NCBI GenBank assembly: GCA_003024785.1
Contig: PUQB01000377.1
Location: forward strand, 29,172-93,171
Direction: 5' to 3'
Source: Selaginella tamariscina
Lineage: Eukaryota; Streptophyta; Lycopodiopsida; Selaginellales; Selaginellaceae
Length of the DNA: 64,000 nucleotides
The notes under the pieces were generated by a model. It saw only the letters and a list, made by a program, of their open reading frames with translations, did no database searches and had not been told where the DNA came from. Of this stretch, positions 49,080 through 61,686 are shown piece by piece. The position numbers and the translations under genes are program-made. Each line of letters begins with the position of its first letter. Within the stretch, counting starts at the first letter, position 1.

Positions 49080-52000
49080 TTGTTATTATATAAAAAGGTC
49101 ATATCAGATCTCTTATTAAGGCCAATTCAAAGTTGCCACGTAGGATAAAGAAATTATTAACCCTTGCACCACTACCATCGTACCGTGTCTAACGGATAAT
49201 TGATTTGACAGCCTTAGTAAGGGTGACTTTGAAGTTTTATTTTTTCATTAGGTTCCATTATTTTAGTTTGGTAGACCTAATGTATTTTCTTTATTTATTA
49301 ATTTAAACTCCCAATAGGCCTATTAAAAGTGCCATATGTAAAAAACATTAAATATACAAATCAATTAAGACATAACCACCATTACAAGGGAGGTGACCTT
49401 ACGAAGTTAAAAGGAAATTCATAGGCATACGAGATTACGATGTATCCAGATAAGAAACAAATATAAAATCAATACAGTGAGGAAGTGGTTATAGGAGGTA
49501 GTGAGATTTATAAAAGAAGCTTCATAAGTGACGAACTAGACAAAATATTTAATCGCATATTTACAAATGGCTATGGAGTGTATATCGTTGAAGTTTCACT
49601 ATAAAATATGGAAAGATACCAAATGGTTAGGGAGTCCTAAAATTACAATGGAGGTAACCCTAAGAAGTTAAAAGAGATATCATAGGCATACAAGACACTG
49701 AGGGATTAAATAAGAAACAAATATAGGACTAATACATTAAGGAAGTGTGATAAAAGTAGTGAAATTTACAAAAAAAAATTCACAAGCGACGAACTGAATA
49801 AAATATTTAATCACATCTTTACAAATGACTATAGAGTGTATATCATTTCTTTAATTGAAGCCTCACTAAAAAAACAACGATATTAAAAATTAAATGTGCA
49901 GAAATAAGGAATCAAGTTCAAAGCTTTTATTAAATGTAAAGGTTGTAATGGTTTTAAAAGATAAATGTAAGAGTGATTTATTTATTATTTTTTTTATTAA
50001 AATTATTACTAAACCATTTTTTATACTACTTAGTAAAATGCTGATATGAATAATAATAATTTTAAGTTTAATGATTGATTTTAAGATACATTAATTGTTT
50101 ATTAACACATATTTGTTTATAAATAAATGATAAAAAAAACTATAGGAAGCTTACTTACTTTAATTGTATTATCAATGGTAAGTAAATCGTTTGTTATATA
50201 TTAATATCAAGAAATACTAATCAAATGTTTTAAGTAAGATAAATAAGTAATTCAAGTCTATAAAATTTGGATCTATATACTTTCTTTTAAGCATAAAATT
50301 AACATGGTTTTGATTTATTGTTTTTAATTTGTAAATAAAATTAAAATTAATTATAAGAAAATGACAAACTTTTTAAGAGAGAGAGTTTTAAGATAACAAT
50401 TCTTAATTTTAAATCTTCTTATTGTGAAGAACATTTAATTAAAATCTTATAATATATAGATTTATATGTTTATTTAACATATATGTGATATACTTAATAT
50501 GTAAATGTATGGATGCATGAAGTTTATATTCAATTTACATTGAAACTAACATGTTTTTGTTTAAAACATATAATAATAATAATAATAAATACATTAGAAA
50601 AGTTATATAATGAGAATGCATACACTATAATTGGCAAGAGTTAAATCCTAACAATGTTTTTATTACAATGTAAATATATATTAGTGAACTAAAAATTATG
50701 GGTAATTTAAACATATAAACAATTGAAATAATAAATCATGTAAGATGAATATTTAAGATAATAATGTGTAAAACATGTTGTCCTTGTGTAATAAAAATGT
50801 GATAAAACATATTAAAGTGTAAATGTTATTTATTACATATACACATTAAAACACCTCATTTTAAAGTAAAACTTTTAAGTAACATTTATTTTTTAGTTGA
50901 TAATAATGTAAAGCATATCATCTACTATTTTATGTGCAAAGATGTATTAATTTATAATTTTTAATACTTAATAATCTACATTTGATTGAGAATGTACTTA
51001 TTAATATAAAATTTATAAATTTATTAAGAAATTTAAATAACTAAAAGATACATCATTTATTGATAGCTTTAAAACTTATAAATGTTTTACCACAAAATAA
51101 AAAGGTATAGACTAATTCAAACATATATTATTGTATAAAGTAATGAGCTATATAAAATATATATATGAAAGTTTTAATGTTAACATGTTTTATACATTTT
51201 CATTTGTGATGTGCTATATGTATGTAGCAAATCAAAATCTTTTTCATTTCTTTTGATTTTTTTATACATTATATATGTAGTATTTAAGCAAATAAATATC
51301 TTTTTTTATTTTTAAAAAATTCTTATACATTGATATCATATATTTTTTAAAAATATAATTTGATAGTGCTATAATTTAATATATCACAAATATAAATGAT
51401 TAGTATCAAAAATAATTTAATATATTAATGACATTATGCTTTGGTTCTTATATTGTGCGACATCCATCTTAGTATCACATATATATTTAATATTATTTTC
51501 CAAAATATAAATTATTGATATAATTCCTTGTATATAAGAGTTACACATGATATAACAAACATGGTTTGCAAATGTTAATTTTAAAATTCATCATTGTGAA
51601 TCTACTATAAGGAACCTAATTGTCAAAAATTCACACTTACAATGAAATAATGACATAAACAATATTTACATTATGAATTAAGATGTGTGCCCTATTTAAT
51701 TAAGAGTGTTATTCATGTAACTTATTATGAAAGAAGAGGTTTGGTGCAAGGCCTTAACCTTTAAACGAAGAGGTTTGGTGCAAGGCCTTAACCTTTAAAC
51801 GAAGAGGTTTGGTGCAAGGCCTTAACCTTTAAACTTGCATAACGTGTATTCAAATAAGACTATACAAAATGAGTTAATTAATTCTTTACATGTGACATGC
51901 CTAAATAAAATAATGTATAATACGAATAAGTTTATTATTTAAATTTTAAATTTAAGGTGTGACATACTTGAAAAGTTAATACAACACAAAAGTGTAATTT

Positions 52001-52214
52001 ACTGATATAAGTTAAAGCTTATGCGGGTCGAAAAGTAAAGAACTAGAGACTTTTCAGTCTCTAGCATACTTGTCCTGCATTTATTTAACTTAATTTATAT
52101 AATAAAACCTTTATTTTTATTTACATATATGTACTAGAACCCTGAACCTTACCTTAAAAGGTTAATGTGTGGAGTCAAATACGGAAAGATTCGGTTTGAA
52201 GACGTAATATACTC
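49080..52214. other. AT-rich spacer of R5
   Basis: No supported gene. It contains the ~225-bp tandem dimer (49,385-49,870), the 34-bp minisatellite (51,733-51,834) and the CTAGAGACT hairpin near 52,045. Confidence 0.75.
51733..51834. repeat. 34-bp minisatellite, three units
   Basis: Three perfect tandem units beginning gaagaggtttggtgcaaggc. The left arm has two units. Confidence 0.9.
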
Positions 52215-52569
52215 TAGTACAAGGTAATAATCGGTTATACGTATATCAATATTTTATAAATTTGTTTGTGAGTTGATTGAAATCAAAACCAATTGCATGT
52301 GTTCCTTCCAGAATCTCTTTTTATGTTTTATATTTTACTTCATCATAGAGGGATTTGCTTTCAAAATAATTATATTTCTCTTTTTACAAATTTATATTTT
52401 ATTAAACTGATTTGATAAATCATTCGTATAGTTTAAATTTTAGAAAGAAAATTAAAATTATTAAGATTTTACTCACTGTTTTATGCGATAAATAGTCTAA
52501 ATTTATGTTTTCGATTGTGCCAACTTCCTTGATGATGGCAACTCATGAGGGGCCAGATCTATAAATAAA

Positions 52570-52868
52570 TAAACATTTTTATTTGAAGATAAAAACTGAA
52601 TACTATCGTAAAAGCTGCCAATGAATGCTTCGTTTTTTATCGTACTTCCACAGGTCTTAACAAAACTACGGTCGTAAATGAAAGTATTAAACTCATTCCC
52701 ACTTCTTTATAAGAACACATTATCATAGGTTTTACAGTTAAACAACGCTTCAGTCATGGCCCCTGATCAATCTCTATCATTTATTTCAACGATAGCATTC
52801 ACACTGCTAAGAAAGAACAGTAAAACAATTGTGCATAGCAGGCCTTCATACTTGGAGACACTAGCCAT
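52570..52868 (-). pseudogene. Head-to-head partner remnant upstream of type A (R6)
   Basis: Best-preserved partner copy: ATG at 52,868, clear signal-peptide segment, then a cysteine-containing mature part extending to about 52,570. It looks broken, with about two breaks. 272 bp separate its start from the type A start at 53,141. Confidence 0.5.
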
Positions 52869-53140
52869 GTAGAATTAACCAAAACAGCTTGAGAACCTAC
52901 GAGTGTGATTATCTGTAATAAACCAGCGGGAATTGCTATGTATTAACATTGTTATATACTCTAGTGTTAAATGCACTAAGGCCTATTACAAAAAAAAAAC
53001 GTGCTGTGTGCAACCCGACGACCGCACCACTCTTAGAAAGCTTCTAAGCAGCATAGTTATTTGCTACGACCACACAGGGACAATAGTGTCCGTAAAACCA
53101 CAATAAATATCGATACAGATAGTAGTATGATATCAAGAAA

Positions 53141-53651
53141 ATGAGCTTCAAACTTTACATTTTCGCTTTGGCATGGTCTTTTACTTGCGTAATTTATACA
53201 GTAAAAGCCCCACGTCCTGGCACTCTAGTCTGCTATGAAAACGGAAGAAGAAGCACTAATGTAAATGATTTATGTTGATTGTTCTTCCCTGGTTATTAAC
53301 GACATTACAACTGAGCGCACTCCACGTCAGTACATTCGTCGAAGAGGCTCATATCAATGTATGTTAGTGTCACTCAGTATCACGAGGGAGCTGGTGGAAG
53401 ATATGATCCAAATGATTCTACGTTTGCAGATTTCTGGAGTGCAGTTAACAGTCTGGGACGAATGTCTTGCATATAATTATCCTGGAGGACATGTTATCTT
53501 TGAGGATGGTTCTATGCGTGTTGAAATCGTACGTCTGAGAGACGAGTTGATCAAGTACCTCAACAACAACAACAACACGTCTAGTAACCTGATCAAGGAC
53601 GCAAGGAATAAGACATATAGTGCTGGGATAACGGGAACATGCTCATATTAA
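53141..53651 (+). pseudogene. Type A small secreted-protein gene, fossil
   Basis: Very similar to the whole copy at 36,708-37,220. It looks broken, with a few breaks. The C-terminal half, including GGHVIFEDG and the Asn-rich stretch, is readable. Mirror of 6,246-6,737. Confidence 0.6.
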
Positions 53652-55111
53652 TGGATCAAGGATGCAAAGAATAAAACATATTATGTATAATTTGTTTTCT
53701 GTCTTCCGGCAGAATAAAATCTTATATTAATTCAGGCATTAATTTGTGTAATTTGAGTAGTTGGTGTGTTCAGTTAAAATTTCCTTTATAATATTACGCT
53801 ATTATATTAAAACAACTCCATAGCACTTAACTTTTGCATGACACACATATATGTTAGAAATATATTATATATATACCGGAGGCAACAGCTGAGAAATATT
53901 CTCGATTTTGAGAAGGTTTTGGTGTTAGATGGAGCGTACATTTTTCTTCACTCACAATCTAGTAATTATATGTTCTGTTTCTAATATTCTACGTAATAAG
54001 CGATAATATCAATTTTTTTCAATAAAGTTACAGATGCAAAAATGTTAAAATTTTATTATATAGAGTCTTGCATTTAGCCTAGTATATACATATACTACTG
54101 ATGACATATACATAAATATAGTATAGAAAAATCTAAACATAGGTACTTTTTTGAAACAATAGAATTCTCTCCCTTTCTAATAATACAAAAAAACATATAC
54201 AATATTCCAAACATAAGTCGTAGTGCAACACTAGATTACACATACATGTGTGTGTGTGTACTTATGGCTAGAGGAACTCGAAGATGAAAATAATTTCGAT
54301 AATACATTTTCTATTATGTATACGTTTTGACACATACCCACAAATTAAGTAAATAAACGGTTACTTGCACAAGTGAATGGCTCACTCAGAATTTACTTGT
54401 GTGCATAAATAGAAAAACAAACAATTCTGGACTTAACACAGACGTGATGTGTGTTACACACGCACACAAAAACACGAAGCTTTGAGAAATCATTTCGTAA
54501 GTCCTCAACGACAAACCCAGAGGAACGCAATCTACACCGTAGATTGGAGGATGTTGTCGATTGAAACATTAAATGTGATCTTTAATTCCCTTAACATCCA
54601 CAATATCAATAACTATATTACTTAAATAGAAATTCAATTTTCAATATACAACATTATTTTATTTGAACACACACACACACACATATACAAAATCAAACAT
54701 GTTCAATTCTACACATATCACTTATTTCAACCGTAGCATTCTATAATATAGCAAAACAAATGTGCATTGCAGGCTAAGATACTTGAGACACTAGCCATGT
54801 ACACTAACCAAAACAAGTTGAGAAACTTACGAGTGTGATTAGCTTATACATTTCCAGAATTTATATAGAGGAAATATTAATAGTGTTAAACAATGCGATG
54901 CCAATGTTAATAAAATTAACTTATTTCATTATTCTAAATGATATCAACTGTTGCACATGTTGTCCTGTACGTTCGTAGCAAATAACTATGCTATTAGTCA
55001 ACCTTAGAAGCTTGCGACCATCAGGTTGCACACAGCACGTTTTTTTTTTTTTTTTTACTAGATGATATTCTATAAATATCGATACAGATAGTAATATGAG
55101 ACTAAGCAAAG

Positions 55112-55558
55112 ATGAGCTTCAAACTTTACAGTTTCGCATTGTCATGGTTTTTACTTGTGTAATTTATACAGTAAAAGCAGCACGATAAGATGCTATTACA
55201 ACGGAAGAAGAAGCACTAATGTAAATGATTTATGTGATTGTTCTGCCCTGGTTATTAACGACATTACAACTGATCGCCGTCCAGGTCAGTACACTCGTCG
55301 AAGAGGGCCCATATCAATGTATGTTCGTGTCACTGAGTACCACGAGGGAGTTGGTGGAAGATATGATCCAAATGATTCCACGTTTGCAGATTTGTGGGAC
55401 GCAGTCAACAATCTATGGGACGTGTGTCTTTCATATGATTAATCCTATAGGAGAAGTTACCTTTGACGATGGTTCAGAATCTATGCGTGTACGTCTGAGA
55501 AATGACAGCAACAACACGTCTAGAGGAATAAGACATAACAGGAACATGCTCATATTAA
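55112..55558 (+). pseudogene. Type B small secreted-protein gene, fossil
   Basis: Mirror of 4,382-4,829. It looks broken, with about two or three breaks. It lies 1,971 bp downstream of type A, the usual spacing. A TATAAATA box is at about 55,071. Confidence 0.6.
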
Positions 55559-56874
55559 AAAATCAAGGATGCAAAGAATAAAACATACAGGAAGAACATA
55601 TGTGATTTGTTTTAAGTCCTCCTAGAGAACATAAGATGTCAATTAAGTTTTTTTTCCACTTGTGATGGAAGATGAATAAGATTCTATATTAGCTCAGGCA
55701 TAGAAAAGAGGATAAAATCTCCTTTATAATATTATAGTACCATATTAACGCAAATCACATACAATAGCCTTCGTTAACATACTTAAGCACTCAATTAGCT
55801 TTTGCATGACACACATACACAGTGCATGTGTGCCTGCAAACGTCAAATGAACTATAGCTTACTATTATTGTCACCCTTTATGTTAGAATATATATATATA
55901 TATATATATATATGCTTTTTAAGGTAAAGAATGCTTTCTTAGTAAGCAATATAAATAGCTGAGAACTATTCTCGACTTTTAGATGGATCGACGGACTCTA
56001 GTCAGGCAACATTTCCTTGAATCACATTAATAAATAATATCAAAAGTTTTCTATAAAGTTTTCTATATAGTCTTCTAACCTCGTATATACATAGATAAAT
56101 ATATATAATTCGACATAGGTATTTTTTAAATGTTTTCCACCAAACATTAGTATGTGCATTACATATAAACATGCACATACATGTACATTCTTATACACAC
56201 ACACACACACACACACATTTATATTTAAAGTATACGGTCTGAGAGGAGGAAAATGCTTTCCCTGTGCCATCCGATAAAACAGTTCATTTAATATCCAGTA
56301 CCAATCCAAATAATACCATCCAATATGAGATTGCACATAAACTTGAAGGGAATGTCTCACTCAGAATTTACTTGTGTGCATGAATAACTACAAATAAATT
56401 TAGTAAGAGGCTTTTGGATTTATGGTAATTAAAAGTTCATTAGATGGTAATCATCAGAAACTACGAAACAAACAACACAGGCGTGATTACATACACATAA
56501 TGTGTGTATATGCACACACGCACACACACACGAACCTTTGAGAAACCATTTTGTAAGTTCTCAATGACGGACAAGATCTACACCGTAGATATGTTGGAGG
56601 ATGTTCACGCAGGCTGTCGATTGAAACATCAACAATAGTCCATATTACCCGTTCAAATATGTATCTGCAATTCTACATCAACTACCAACCAAATAACACA
56701 TAGCAGATGCATTATGTATACAATATACTAATATATATATATATATATCAAAAACAGAGCACTGGCCCGCAGACAAACATTCTTTAGTGCTCCTGCCTCA
56801 GTAGAGGAGCGACTCATAATATAAAACGGTAAAATGACAAAGTATCAAGTTAATTTACAAATTGAAACTTTCAG

Positions 56875-56878
<4 letters not shown>

Positions 56879-56912
<34 letters not shown>
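56879..56912. repeat. TA microsatellite at the MULE junction
   Basis: A run of about 17 TA directly beside the truncated MULE end at 56,931. Confidence 0.85.
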
Positions 56913-56916
<4 letters not shown>

Positions 56917-56930
56917 TATATAAAAAATTG

Positions 56931-57480
56931 TGCCCGTCTCTCTCAGGTGGCACAAATGGGAAGACCCTTTAACTCTGGCATAACAAAAAAAACAAAACAA
57001 TGTGATATGGATACTTGATCTGCAAATCAAAAAATAAAGAAATTGAACAAACCTTGTGGCTGTCAACTAAGCCAGGATGGTGCCGTCTCTCTCAAACGGT
57101 AAAATGGGAAGACCCTTTAACTCTGGCATTAAAAGAAATTAAATAAACCTTGTGGCTGTTGACTGAGCAAGATGGTGCCGTCTCTCTTAGATGGCACAAA
57201 TGGGAAGACCCTTTAACTTTGGCATCAAAAGAAAAAAACATTGTGATATAGATACTTGAGCTGCAAATCAAAAAATAAAGAAATTGAACAAACCTTGTGG
57301 CTGCCGACTGAGTTAGGATGGTGTCGTCTCTCTCTCACGGTAAAAATGGAAGGACCCTTTAACTTTGGCATAAAAAAAACACATTGTGATATGGATACTT
57401 GAGCCGCAAATTAAAGAAAAAGAAATTGAACAAACCTTGTGGCTGCCGACTAAGCAAGATGGTGCCGACAATCTAAATCA
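56931..57480. repeat. 143-bp tandem array (right copy)
   Basis: About four units with starts near 57,054, 57,146, 57,293 and 57,435, carrying the same hairpin and poly-A structure as 31,766-32,650. The first unit is cut at the junction and one unit is shortened. Confidence 0.85.
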
Positions 57481-57955
57481 GCACAGAAATCTTGACTGGT
57501 TTACTTGGGTGCTACACGAATCGACTCGAAATGGATGGCGCCACTCTTCTCAGGCCCCTTGGAGAAATTTTAGATATCAGATCTAAGATAGAAAAAACCC
57601 TAGCCGCAATGGAAACAGTAAACTCTATTTATCAAAAAACCTTAGCTGCAATGAAAACAGTAAACCCTACGGAATAAATGTGGCATTAAAATTTAGGGTT
57701 ATTATTAAAATATGTGAATAATTGGTAAAGGTGAAAATATTTCATATCATAAAAGGTAATAATTAAATTACATCGATAATACTAGAGAGGACAACATTAA
57801 GAACATTGTGAGCTGGGCAGCGTAGAGTTAATTATATACAAAAGTGTGTTCATGTTTATTATCAATGATTATAATTTTTTTGGCAAACGAGAGTTTGTTT
57901 AATCTTTTTCTTTGCTTGACTTTCCTAAACCACTGAGCTTTCTTTTTGCGTTGTC

Positions 57956-60900
57956 ATGGCCAGAGTTACATATGAAGGCATTAACAAAGATTTCCCAATC
58001 GATGAAGATGGAAATGCTTTTGTGCTTGAACATGATCTTCACTTTGTTTTCACCATTCCTTGTTGGTTCAGTATACATGTGGTTCAATTGATGTCAGTTT
58101 CTACGAGTTCTAGAGAAGATATGGAGTTATTACCAGAAGGCAATGCATCAAACCAGTTTGTCTTTTACACATTGTGTCTGGCAAAGGGCCCGTTGTTCAG
58201 GTTGCGGACAAAGGAGCGTGAGAAATCCATGCTGGTGTGTCTTCTAAGAGCAGACAAATGTAAAATAGGGAAGGATCTCATTGGTTTGTCTGAAGTTAAA
58301 TGAGTCTCTGAACTACTAGAGATATATAATGGAAATGTCATTTACGAACTTCCTCCAAAGAAAGAAAGCACAAAGAAGTACTTGGGATGAATCGCAAGGA
58401 TGGCTGCTACCATTAGACACACCCGAGCACAACACACTGGCATGTTCCGGCGTGAGTCAGTTGAAGTTCATGTGTCGGACATCTCAAATGCATCAATCTT
58501 ACTTGTCCCTACTTGGCTTTTGAGAAGAAAGCAAATGAATGTCACTTCAAGGGTGTTGTGGAGAAGGTAAGTCAGGCAAAGTAAAAGGCATGAAGTGTAA
58601 GCATTGTGGAGAGGAGCCATTGCTAGTGCACACTTGTCCGGCTTATGTGTACTACATTTTGCCAGACGACATTTCTTTTACAAGGTTGTTCATTCACAGA
58701 GGTGTTCATCAGCATCCAGTCAGCCCTCAGTGTCAGCTTCAAGCGTTCAGTGTGCCAGAGCTAGTGTCAGCAACGTCGTAAAGAGCAGTCCGCGAACCAA
58801 TCAACGAGTGATTGAGTTTCAAGCTGCACGTGAACTCATCTTTGAAGAACTTTTCAAAGAAGAAGGAAAAGTCTCCTACACTAGTTTATTCTCAAAACTT
58901 GAACCTCTTACAAACTATCGAAGGTATTTTTCTTTAGATCTTGACACACTGACGTGACCTTTTCTTTAGGACTCGGGACTGGATTACACAATCAAGACAG
59001 AAGGAGACACACTTTAGAGAGGGTTACGAGGATCTTCTAGAGTTGAAGACAAAGTTGCCAATACCTTTAATTCATGTCATACATGTTCCAGGGATGGAAC
59101 TGCATGGTGCTGATGAGTAGCCTTTGATCTTCAAAATGACAGTTGAGGGACCGAGTTCAGGAGTTGACTACATCAGAAGGTGTCAAAGTGGAGAAGACCT
59201 TCATGATCAATGAGTTGTTCTGAACCACACACAGACTGGGCGACAATTGGAATATACCTTTATGACCCATTGTAAGTTGTAGAACTCTTCATAACACTTT
59301 CTAATCTTTGTTATCTAATGCTCTCTTACAGTGTCAGATCCATGGTCACTATAGCTTACGTAGATATGTGCCGTGAAGATAATGTTGCAATGCTGAAGCT
59401 CTTGAACACAATGCTAGAGGTTTGTAAGAAACATGGTTTGGAGAATGTAAACTTTACTGGTTTCATGTCGGATGAGGCTGGAGCCATATGGATAGCCTTG
59501 AGCCAAGTATTCAACAATGGAGCAAAGATGAAAAGAAGGGAAAGCAGTTGTCTGTTTCACTTTATGCAATCCGTGCGTCAGGTGACAAAGAAATGGATCG
59601 CAAAAGAACACCGCGAAGAACACATGAAGCTTGCTCATGCCTGGCCTACAGCACTGAATGAACAATCTAAAAAGAACAACTAGCAATTCTGGAGTCTTTT
59701 TGGGAAGGACGAGCGTCAAACATTCGTGCTTTGAAGACATGGCTGTCTTAGTGGATCAGGCATGAGGACCACATCTCCATGGTGGAACTGGGAGACATGA
59801 TAGAAGAAGGACTCGCGAGCGTTCCAACTACAAACAATGCTGAAGTGATTCACGCGAGAGCAAGAAGAGCAAGATTGGCCAAAAGAGTACCACTACTAGA
59901 GGTGACAATGTTAGACCTCACCGATGCAGTTCTGCAGAGTGCGAAGATGAAAGCGGCAATAGAAAGGAGGTATACAGGGTCAGGTCCTTTGAAGGAAACT
60001 CTGTTGAAACGAGTGCAACGCAAACTCTCTGAGGGGAAAAGTGTATCTCCATCAACAATTATCAATCTGGTGGAAGACGAGGAACACTTGACCAGCCCGG
60101 AGTTCACGAGTACCACTAACGTTCGAGTGCAAACTGTCAAAAGAATAGTCACAGGAACAGAACAGTCTGATACTCGACATTCACATAGACATGATGTAGA
60201 GTACACAGAGCGGGTGGTCCAAAACAACAGGAGAAAGAGGTTAAGGTTTGAAGAGGTTTTGGAGAGAGAGATTGCACGGCCATCAGACGAATTAGATCAT
60301 CCAGTAAGGTTAAGTGTTTGGGGATGAATCAAGAAGGAACTGCTTTGTGTGGAAAACCAATCGGTTATCCAAGCAGAGTGCCAGCACTAGGATTCTACGG
60401 AAAACGAATATACAGTGATGCCTTGGGGAATGAAGAGTATGTACAACAAATGATGTGGTTCTACCCAAGAGATTCAGGGTGTTTCACGCGGCCAAATGGC
60501 AAAATTCTTCAGTCAAGAATTTTAGCACCACCAACGGTTTGGCCTGTGCTCAAGGAAATGAAGCTGATAAGTGAGGAGGTCAGAGAACTACAGGATGCAG
60601 GCTTTGTTCTGGAAGGTTTACAGGGGACGGCAGGAAGAGTAGATGAGGGTCAGAAGGACAAAACACCATCGCTACCATGTGGAGCTAGATCTACAACAAT
60701 TCCACCTTTCGAAGGACGCATGGTCCGGACTCCAATAAGAATGTCTAAGGAACAAGAGAAGAATTTCCACAAGGCCAAGACGTTTTTAAGTCGAGTGAGA
60801 AATGTTGAAGTGACAGCTAAAGGACAGAAGGAGGCTTTCGTTGTGTCAACAAGAAATGACTCTGCAAAGGTGACTATCAGTATTTATCTTACATGCAGTT

Positions 60901-61004
60901 GTTCTACCTTTCAGAAGAGCAAAAGTTGGAGCCCATGTGTACACATGTACTTCGTCTACAACTGTGTGCTTGGCTTGAACCCGGACGTCACATACTTTCT
61001 ATAA
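57956..61004 (+). pseudogene. Mutator-like transposase (WRKY-GCM1/MULE/SWIM), right copy
   Basis: Least decayed of the 57-61 kb family. ATG 57,956 opens 115 codons to TGA 58,301; similarity continues past a second stop near 58,387. A WRKY-GCM1-like finger lies at 58,580-58,740 (HCGEEPLLVHTC, then GVHQHP). The catalytic region has the second Asp in SDEAGA (about 59,470), C-x2-H in SCLFHF (about 59,550) and the Glu in TTNNAEVIH (about 59,835). A GT-AG intron spans 59,272-59,331. A 4-base loss near 59,680 and a TGG-to-TAG stop near 59,750 break the core. A frame change lies between about 60,275 and 60,305. The C-terminal SWIM finger CSCSTF...SPCVH is intact and the frame ends at TAA 61,002. Likely inactive. 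Confidence 0.88.
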
Positions 61005-61247
61005 ATGCGATCGCTCAGTGAGATGGAAATCCACCGTTTGCTGGTGAATTGTAGCATAGTTCATGACTCACCGGTGCTACAAGGATAAATGGTATACATA
61101 AAAATGCTTTGTTTGAATAGTAACTTATTAAACTTTTTTATAAAGTATTCAAAAAAATTCTAAAAATTTAAATGATTTATTTGTTGGTCAGCAAATATTA
61201 AGCCAGTCAGCATATTAAAAAAACTTATATCCAAAAAATATTCTTGA

Positions 61248-61260
61248 GAATATTCTGGAA
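61248..61260. promoter_or_regulatory. Heat-shock-element-like array near the right MULE end
   Basis: GAAtaTTCtgGAA, three alternating units, in the same GAATAT-rich tract as in the central copy. Confidence 0.55.
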
Positions 61261-61374
61261 TATGCTAGAAATATACCTAGAATATCCATGAATATACTAG
61301 AATATTTCGAAGCCTCCTTTTTGCGGGGCACGGCGAAATTCGAGCGCAGGTCAACGAGCTTGACCTAGATTTGC

Positions 61375-61392
61375 GAATATTCTTGAATATTC
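61375..61392. promoter_or_regulatory. Four-unit heat-shock-element-like array
   Basis: GAAtaTTCttGAAtaTTC, a perfect alternating four-unit element. Confidence 0.65.
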
Positions 61393-61487
61393 CGTTGTTC
61401 CGTACGATTTGTCTAGATATCCTCGAATATTCTGTACGGAAATTTTTCGTACTGCCAAGTGTACACACAATTGGACCTTCCAAAATT

Positions 61488-61510
61488 TTCAAGAATATTC
61501 TAGAATATTC
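61488..61510. promoter_or_regulatory. Five-unit heat-shock-element-like array
   Basis: TTCaaGAAtaTTC followed by taGAAtaTTC with uninterrupted two-base spacing, giving five perfect alternating units. It lies close to a GC-rich MULE-terminus-like sequence. Confidence 0.7.
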
Positions 61511-61686
61511 TAGTGCGGCGGCCGCATACAAAATATGGTAGTATATTTTGTTGTATTTAAAGAAAATATATGTTAAATTACTTAAAAATATGCTAAGCAT
61601 AAAATTACCATTAAAATTTATATTAAAAATTATAAGTTTAAATAACAAATATAAAACCGAAGCTGTTTGAAAACAAACCAAACACA

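Larger units (their letters stand above)
45660..52214 (+). repeat. Secreted-protein unit R5 (type A replaced by the gypsy fragment)
   Basis: Starts in the flank normally found downstream of type A, then carries a partner remnant (46,632), type B (46,936-47,403) and a full spacer (49,080-52,214). The type A gene that should precede it is missing, and the gypsy fragment sits in its place. Confidence 0.82.
52215..56930 (+). repeat. Secreted-protein A-B unit R6 (right arm)
   Basis: Partner remnant (52,570-52,868, minus), type A (53,141-53,651), partner remnant (54,798, minus), type B (55,112-55,558) and downstream flank. It is cut at 56,930 by the truncated MULE. Mirror of R1. Confidence 0.85.
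42822..59965. repeat. Right arm of the giant inverted repeat
   Basis: Mirror image of 1-16,941, with about 25.9 kb of non-mirrored sequence between the arms. The inner boundary is at about 42,822, next to a unique 480-bp block. The outer limit of 59,965 is only the point matching base 1 of the window, so the repeat probably continues. The right copy shows three copies of a 34-bp minisatellite unit where the left has two, and many 1-5 base indels relative to the left arm. Confidence 0.92.
56931..61343 (+). mobile_element. MULE copy, right arm (transposase half only)
   Basis: Contains a truncated 143-bp array (56,931-57,480), the leader, the transposase remnant (57,956-61,004) and a right end at about 61,343 reading GCCTCC-ttttt-GCGGGGCAC. 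The reverse complement of that end (GTGCCCCGC...GGAGGC) matches the left end of the central element (GTGCCGCC...GGAGGC). The left half with the methyltransferase-like gene is gone. Confidence 0.82.
61344..61686. other. Short region between two MULEs, rich in GAATATTC palindromes
   Basis: No supported gene; an open frame of 136 codons at 61,277-61,687 has no recognisable content. It holds two strong heat-shock-element-like arrays and a GTGCGGCGGCCGC block at 61,513-61,525 that resembles a MULE terminus. It may be the 3' end of the neighbouring minus-strand MULE or a small non-autonomous relative. Confidence 0.5.
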
